From: Ignavibacteria bacterium
GTDB lineage: Bacteria > Bacteroidota > Ignavibacteria > Ignavibacteriales > Ignavibacteriaceae
Assembly: GCA_030684555.1 (NCBI GenBank)
Contig: JAUXVN010000004.1
Location: 1-64,000 of the forward strand
DNA: 64,000 nt
Reading direction: 5' to 3'
Below the pieces are notes generated by a model. It was not told the DNA's origin, searched no databases, and was given only the letters and a program-made list of their open reading frames with translations. How positions within the stretch are numbered: the first letter of the stretch is position 1; each line of letters begins with the position of its first letter. Shown one piece after another: positions 59,801 through 64,000 of this stretch. The position numbers and the translations under genes were made by a program.

Positions 59801-62312
59801 TCTACTTAATTTGAATGAGAAGAAAAAGATGCCGAAAACGTCAATTATTGTTTTGACTTATAATTCCCTTAAGTACACAAAAAAGTTTTATCAATCTCTG
59901 GTTAATTCAAATGTAGAAGAATATGAGCTAATTATTATTGATAATGCAAGTACTGATTCTACAAAAGAATTTCTAGATGAAATATCAAAACATAAACCAA
60001 AGGTTAAAGTAATATTCAATGAAACAAATGTTGGTTTTCCTTGCGGGATAAATCAAGCTCTTAAAGAAGCAAAAGGCAATTACATAGTTATCGCAAACAA
60101 CGATATTGTTCTTACTGAGGGTTGGTTGGAACGTATGATTGAAGTTGCTGAAAGTAATGAAAAAATCGGGCTTGTAGGCCCAATCAGCAACGAAGTCAGT
60201 GGTGTTCAAAAAGATAAAAATGCCAAATACAAATCAATAGAAGAGATGCATAAATATGCGGCAGCGATAGCCGTAAAAAATAAAGAACAAATTTTAGAGT
60301 TTCCGCGAGTCGCTTTTCTCTGTACGCTAATTAAGCGTGAAGTTATTGATAAAATTGGCGGACTTGATGAACGCTTTTCCCCGGGTAATTATGAGGATGA
60401 TGATTTCTGTTTACGTGCTCAACTTGCCGGTTATAAAACAGTAATTGCAAAAGATGTTTTTATTCATCATTACGGCTCAAAGAGTTTTAAAGCAAATGGT
60501 AATGCGGCTTATCAAGAACGACTTGATATTAACCGTGCCAAATTTGTTGATAAATGGGGAGTAACCCCTGAAGAGATTTGGCTGCAAAATAATAAAGTAA
60601 ATCCACGACAAATTTTATATCCGATAAATAAAGATTTATTTACTCAATATTTTGACCGTACAAATGTTCATTTGGCAGATAAAGAACTCATCCTTGCTGA
60701 AGAAGCTATTTCGAAAGCAATTGATAATTTTGAATCCGGTAATGGAAAAATCGAACGGACTGAATTGTTGAATCTTGCCGGAAACATTTGTCTTGCAAAT
60801 AATAATCTTGAAAAAGCTCAAGAATATTTTTCGTTAGAGTTAGATTTAACCCCTTCCTCTTCTTCTGCTTGTCTTGGTTTGGGTAATGTATTTATCACTT
60901 CCGAGCAATTTGATAACGCTAAAACAATGCTTGAATGGGCTGTTAAAAATGACCAAACAAATGAAGTTGCAATAAATAGATTAGGTGAAGTCAATCAACT
61001 TCTCGGGTTTTCCTTAAAGCATAATTCATTATTTGAGGACGCTGTTGATTCTGAACTTCCGGCATCACTATTACAAAACATTGTTGAACTTTTTGTTGCT
61101 GATAAATTCAGTGAAGCAATTGGTGTTATAGAAGCCAACAATGAGTCGCTGACTCAATTTATAGATAATTCTGAAAATCCCGAAGACATTGCAGAATATT
61201 ACAATATGAAGGGTTTTTTATATCTGTCCACTGATAAAGAAATTGCACGCACCAGTTTTGAAAAAGCCCTTAGTGCAAACTCAACTTCATCGCAGGCATG
61301 TGTCGGTTTGGGTGAAGTATTTTTCCTAGATAATCTACTTAGTGAAGCAAAAACTATGTATGAGTGGGGAGTCTTTAATGATCCTCAAAATCAGATAGCA
61401 ATAAGCGGACTTTCAAAATTAAATGAATTACTTGGACATGAACTAACACACAACAGCTTGGTAGAAAAAATTATTTTTGAAGATGTTTTTATGAAAACAG
61501 TAGAGTTGTACAAAGAATCTAAATTCCGGGAAGCAATTGAATTTATTGAACAAAATGAACATGGTTTATCAGCTTTACTTGATAACGGAGTTACAAATGT
61601 TGAACTCTCAACCCTTTATAATCTTAAAGGATTCTGCTGTCTTGGTTTAAATGATGAAGAAAACGCTGAAACTGCATTCGGAAAATCTATAAATATTAAT
61701 CCGGACTCCTCACAAGCCTGCGCCGGTATAGGAGCAGTTTTTCTTTCACAAGGAAGAACTCAAGATGCTAAGACAATGCTTGAATGGGCGTTAAAAAATG
61801 ATACTACTAATGACATTGCAAAAGCTTCACTCGCTAAAGTGAATGAAATGTTAGGTTTACCTTTGTATCACAATTCATTGATTGAAGTATTTTCATTTGA
61901 ATCGCTATTTGTGCAGGCTTATAACTTTTTTAAAATCTCAGATTTTGCATCAGTAATAAATTTAATTGAACAACACGAAGATGAATTTTCGAAATCGGTT
62001 GATAACGGTACTTCAAGAGAAGACTTTGCAGCGCTTTATAATCTTAAAGGTTTTTCTTATCTAAGTTTGGGAGATAGTACAAAAGCGAAAAATAGTTTCG
62101 AATATGCTCTCAATGTAAATCCTGAATCTTCTCAGGCTTGCACAGGGTTAGGAGAAATCCTTTTTATCGATGATCAATTAGAGGAAGCAAAAATTATGTT
62201 TGAACGGGGAGTTAAAAATGATTCTCAAAACAATTTTGCAATTGAATCACTTGCGAAGGTTAACAAGTTACTGGGATATAGTACGGAACATTCATCATTT
62301 GTTGAAGGCTGA
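56883..62312 (+). CDS. Multidomain glycosyltransferase with four GT modules and C-terminal TPR repeats
   Basis: An 1809-residue protein with no signal peptide. Module 1 (about 1-245) GT2-like: VRNEELIIAETLNHMSE, IYVYDDCSEDNT, YMDADERI. Module 2 (about 256-575) GT-B/GT4-like: ILITNHHLLDYRGTELYTLS LAVELKKRG. Module 3 (about 620-975) GT-B-like: KIGFLANDFSSACPMIRVIS, VFEIDDNL, RILFSGSKTHLED. Module 4 (about 982-1240) GT2: SIIVLTYNSLKYTKKFYQSL, IIIDNASTDSTKEFL, NNDIVLTEGWL, NYEDDDFCLRAQLAGYKT. Residues 1290-1809 are four TPR units of about 140 residues. Modules with DxD (1, 4) look active. Suits surface polysaccharide or protein glycosylation, but no acceptor is evident. Overlaps the next gene by one base. 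Confidence 0.85.
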   Translation: MSEEKVLIIGLTRVRNEELIIAETLNHMSEFCTGGIYVYDDCSEDNTVLICEAHPNVNKVVKGSFWDSNREKAEFENRQELLSTAKIEAKVNDWFVYMDADERIEFDWSLMENLDPYVIAIRMRLFDFYITPEDVNKNYYEREWIGPEYREIVFAFKNLDSLRYEFPDQREVTLGEGVVINSGYVKHYGKAISIEQWQNTCEYYSTHFPKYSEKWENRKGKAIHTQSDFGYKLMKWSDKELNGIPMNLVDTEKNQRLKILITNHHLLDYRGTELYTLSLAVELKKRGIEVYVYSKYLGSISEKFAEYYIPIVENLEAYMDIEFDLAHVHHNINAIEVRNQFPKLPIVYVSHGVLPFLEQPPLVDLGISKYIAVSEEVYNNLVEKGVNPRLISIIRNPIDEKKFFPEKHINETPKNGLVVSNKISDEKLEIIQKTCRLLDIDLRIVGGRNGETNQDTLREMIQESDIIFSIGRGVIEAIFSGRAAVVFDYEGGDGMVTPDNILKLMEFNFSGRMSKTQFNVQGLTDEVKKYDRNSINQVRSIALKYFSSEVIFEKLITEYWNCIKSSDTDISIDNSLIKFISSTIREVNYYTSISTARSPKDNGLTGNSRFLKSAEILPPTSNKKLKIGFLANDFSSACPMIRVISVLHSLQKMLLIDFIPLFNLQKLRKNNSVDSITEILDLDALRKLDVLIVQREFCITVPFNKLKELLDDTSVKIVFEIDDNLLNLYPEHVLFKTYEANRKYFHDYLANSDLVTVTTKELKNAFSGIASRIAVLPNYIDDEIWGNKFPKRVANRKVRILFSGSKTHLEDLALIEDVIVAISQEYQDKVEFVFWGNITSKIEINCHIKKITDFMPSYATYAKRLSELDIDIGLIPLADNEFNRSKSNIKYLDYSAAGITSIMSKVNAYNEIVTNGVNGVLAENNFDSWYSAIKLLLDDSIKRNAIAQNAHSLVLSSYTTQTNAFKWLQIYSSLLNLNEKKKMPKTSIIVLTYNSLKYTKKFYQSLVNSNVEEYELIIIDNASTDSTKEFLDEISKHKPKVKVIFNETNVGFPCGINQALKEAKGNYIVIANNDIVLTEGWLERMIEVAESNEKIGLVGPISNEVSGVQKDKNAKYKSIEEMHKYAAAIAVKNKEQILEFPRVAFLCTLIKREVIDKIGGLDERFSPGNYEDDDFCLRAQLAGYKTVIAKDVFIHHYGSKSFKANGNAAYQERLDINRAKFVDKWGVTPEEIWLQNNKVNPRQILYPINKDLFTQYFDRTNVHLADKELILAEEAISKAIDNFESGNGKIERTELLNLAGNICLANNNLEKAQEYFSLELDLTPSSSSACLGLGNVFITSEQFDNAKTMLEWAVKNDQTNEVAINRLGEVNQLLGFSLKHNSLFEDAVDSELPASLLQNIVELFVADKFSEAIGVIEANNESLTQFIDNSENPEDIAEYYNMKGFLYLSTDKEIARTSFEKALSANSTSSQACVGLGEVFFLDNLLSEAKTMYEWGVFNDPQNQIAISGLSKLNELLGHELTHNSLVEKIIFEDVFMKTVELYKESKFREAIEFIEQNEHGLSALLDNGVTNVELSTLYNLKGFCCLGLNDEENAETAFGKSININPDSSQACAGIGAVFLSQGRTQDAKTMLEWALKNDTTNDIAKASLAKVNEMLGLPLYHNSLIEVFSFESLFVQAYNFFKISDFASVINLIEQHEDEFSKSVDNGTSREDFAALYNLKGFSYLSLGDSTKAKNSFEYALNVNPESSQACTGLGEILFIDDQLEEAKIMFERGVKNDSQNNFAIESLAKVNKLLGYSTEHSSFVEG

Positions 62313-63811
62313 TGGGCACACTTACCCTTTCAATGATTGTTAAGAATGAAGCTCACCGTCTCGGTGAATGTCTTCAATCAGTAAAAGAAATTGCTGATGA
62401 GATAGTTATTGTTGATACCGGCTCAACCGATAACACTGTAAAAGTTGCTGAAAGTTATAGAGCAAAAATATTTTTTTTTGACTGGATAAAAGATTTTTCT
62501 GCAGCAAGAAATTTTGCGCTTCGCAAATCAACCGGTGATTTAATTTTATATCTTGATGCGGATGAAAAGTTAACTCCCAAATCAGTAAAGGAAATAAAGC
62601 GGATAAAGCTAAAATCAGAAAGTGCCGGATATAACTGTAAAGTTACAAGCCTTGATTCTGAATTTGGGCGCGATAATTCAATGTTATATGTAAGATTGTT
62701 TTCAAATTCTAATGAGATAGAGTTTTCCGGAAAAGTACATGAGCAGATACTTCCCTCACTGATTGCAAATAATTACAAAATAATTGATACAAATATTGAA
62801 ATACTTCACACCGGTTATGACATCTCCGGTGATGCTAAAAAAGATAAAGCCCGCAGAAATCTGGAATTACTTCTTAATGAATATTCAACAAATAATTCTT
62901 CGTACTATGCATTTCAACTTGGATTAACTTACCAGATATTAGAAAACGATATAGAATCAAAAAAGTATTTTGATCTGGCACTATCGGACAAAAGGTTATC
63001 GAAAAACTTCAGAACACGCTGCCATTCTTCATTGGCAATTATTGAATTGAAGAGTCATAAAGTTGAAGCAGCAGAAATTAAGATTAAAGAGGCATTAACA
63101 GAAAATAAAGACGATGCATTCTCCAACTTTGCAGCATCAAAAATTTATTTAAGAAAATCCGATTTATCAACCTCAAAGCAATTCCTTGAAAAAGCAATTC
63201 GTTTGAATAACAAAATTAAATCAGATAAAGCTAATAGTGAGTTAATCGTATTTTTAAATGAAACTGAAATGTATATTCAGGCAGTTGCTTTAGCTAAAAT
63301 TATTATTGACAAAAATTATTACATAACAAGCTGCCGCAAGTTAATAGATTCAATATCAAACAAAGATGCAGCTAACACTCTTACTAAAATTGTAAATAAT
63401 AATGCTTTAGATGATTCTGAAATAATTAGGTTTGTTCATAATGCAGATAAAAATGTTTTCGAGATTAGTTTACTCTTTCTTAGTGATTATAACATAATTG
63501 TTACAAAAGATATTTTGATAAAATTATTGTCCGGGAAATATCCCGAATCAATTAAACTTAAAACCATTCTTGCCAAACATTACACCACCATAAGTGATAC
63601 AGCCTCTGCAATTCAACTTTATGAAGAACTGAAGGAAATCACCACAGGCGACCCTTCAATCTATTTTTATTTAATTTCACTTTACATAGCAGAGGGAAAT
63701 CTTCATAAAGTGAAACATATTGTATTAGAAGTTGAAGCAAAGTTTAGCCACATTCCCGAAGTTAAATCGCGGGTTATAATTCTAAAAGAAAAACTCCAAA
63801 AGTATTTATAG
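62312..63811 (+). CDS. GT2-family glycosyltransferase with TPR tail
   Basis: A 499-residue cytoplasmic enzyme. TLSMIVKNEAHRLGECLQSV KEIADEIVIVDTGSTDNTV is the SunS-like GT2 start, and LYLDADEKL the DxD motif at about residues 86-94. The rest (about 200-499) is TPR-like helical repeats (YYAFQLGLTYQIL, AIIELKSHKVEAAEIKIKEA). Start shares ATGA-type overlap with the upstream 1809-residue gene, so they are cotranscribed. SunS relatives glycosylate peptides or surface structures; the acceptor is not predicted here. Confidence 0.85.
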   Translation: MGTLTLSMIVKNEAHRLGECLQSVKEIADEIVIVDTGSTDNTVKVAESYRAKIFFFDWIKDFSAARNFALRKSTGDLILYLDADEKLTPKSVKEIKRIKLKSESAGYNCKVTSLDSEFGRDNSMLYVRLFSNSNEIEFSGKVHEQILPSLIANNYKIIDTNIEILHTGYDISGDAKKDKARRNLELLLNEYSTNNSSYYAFQLGLTYQILENDIESKKYFDLALSDKRLSKNFRTRCHSSLAIIELKSHKVEAAEIKIKEALTENKDDAFSNFAASKIYLRKSDLSTSKQFLEKAIRLNNKIKSDKANSELIVFLNETEMYIQAVALAKIIIDKNYYITSCRKLIDSISNKDAANTLTKIVNNNALDDSEIIRFVHNADKNVFEISLLFLSDYNIIVTKDILIKLLSGKYPESIKLKTILAKHYTTISDTASAIQLYEELKEITTGDPSIYFYLISLYIAEGNLHKVKHIVLEVEAKFSHIPEVKSRVIILKEKLQKYL

Positions 63812-63856
63812 ATTATTCTTTGGGCTAAACCCCGGGTGGTTTCTATTAGTATCGCC

Positions 63857-63973
63857 CACGTCATAAATGACGTGGTTAATGGTAACTTAATTCTTCATGG
63901 CATAAATGACGCGGTTAATGGTAATGTAATTATTCACGATATGAATGATGTGGTTAATGGAAGTGCGATGCGC
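63857..63973. repeat. Three-unit 39-bp tandem repeat with palindromic core
   Basis: Units begin at 63857 (CACGTCATAAATGACGTGG), 63896 (CATGGCATAAATGACGCGG) and 63935 (CACGATATGAATGATGTGG), each followed by TTAATGGTAA-type sequence; period exactly 39 bp twice. The core is a palindrome CACGTCAT-AA-ATGACGTG. Similar cores (CTCCGTCATAAATGACGGAG) occur at 23836-23857 and (CTCCGCCATAAATGGCGGAG) near 2694. Confidence 0.85.
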
Positions 63974-64000
63974 TTGTTTGTGAATTACATGTTTTAATTA

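Noticed and set aside
63857-63973. CRISPR-like array at the window end
   Set aside because: Only three units; spacers are related to each other and the repeat is palindromic throughout. No cas genes nearby.
1-64000. rRNA and tRNA genes
   Set aside because: I found no 16S/23S signature or cloverleaf with a convincing T-arm in the gaps I read; a covariance-model search would be needed to exclude a tRNA.

Overview
The window is AT-rich bacterial DNA that looks like a member of the Ignavibacteriota (Bacteroidota/Chlorobiota relatives). The basis is indirect: at least seven secreted proteins end in a type IX secretion (T9SS) sorting domain with the NYPNPFNP signature, several carry the PVELTSF-type Fn3-like module before it, and there is a PorV/PorQ-like protein and a TonB-dependent receptor. 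No rRNA, tRNA or CRISPR array was found, so the taxonomy is an inference.

Region 1 (1-6.3 kb) is a toxin-antitoxin island in decay. It holds a HicB antitoxin with only the first six codons of hicA, a complete HEPN/MNT pair, a second MNT whose HEPN partner is split by a 109-bp TTAA-flanked miniature element, an antitoxin whose PIN toxin stops after 12 codons, an orphan ribbon-helix-helix antitoxin, and three two-gene units that each end in a DUF2283 protein. Palindromic intergenic repeats fill the gaps.

Region 2 (6.6-19.3 kb) holds four large T9SS-exported proteins: two of unknown role, a beta-helix/CBM9-like protein and a GH18-like protein (plus one more short T9SS protein). Three of them share a 3' cassette (PVELTSF module, sorting domain, terminator and about 310 bp of non-coding repeat), and one copy is a mosaic of the other two. 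Two paralogous small single-span membrane proteins of unknown function sit at 1.36 and 13.3 kb.

Region 3 (19.3-26.6 kb) has a tripartite hipBST toxin-antitoxin operon with three evenly spaced operator-like boxes, lipoate-protein ligase, an M24 peptidase, a DUF433/DUF5615 pair and a KefB-type antiporter.

Region 4 (26.9-53.1 kb) is a carbohydrate-utilisation locus, most probably for beta-1,2-glucan. Reading leftward from 48.2 kb: a LacI regulator, GH94 phosphorylase, GH2, T9SS-exported GH144, a lipoprotein sugar-binding protein and two ABC permeases. A second leftward unit holds a CBM9-like T9SS protein, a TonB-dependent receptor, a giant surface protein, a PorV/PorQ-like protein and a second GH144. 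A divergent 1063-residue (alpha/alpha)-barrel-type protein and another CBM9-like T9SS protein complete it. Three near-identical LacI-type palindromes (TGTAAACGTTTACA type) mark the three promoter regions and define a local regulon. No ABC ATPase is present.

Region 5 (53.5-64 kb) has an AEC-family transporter, an unknown membrane/coiled-coil protein, a remnant of a DegT-type aminotransferase, a 1809-residue protein with four glycosyltransferase modules plus TPR repeats, and a GT2-TPR protein. It ends in a three-unit 39-bp palindromic tandem repeat.
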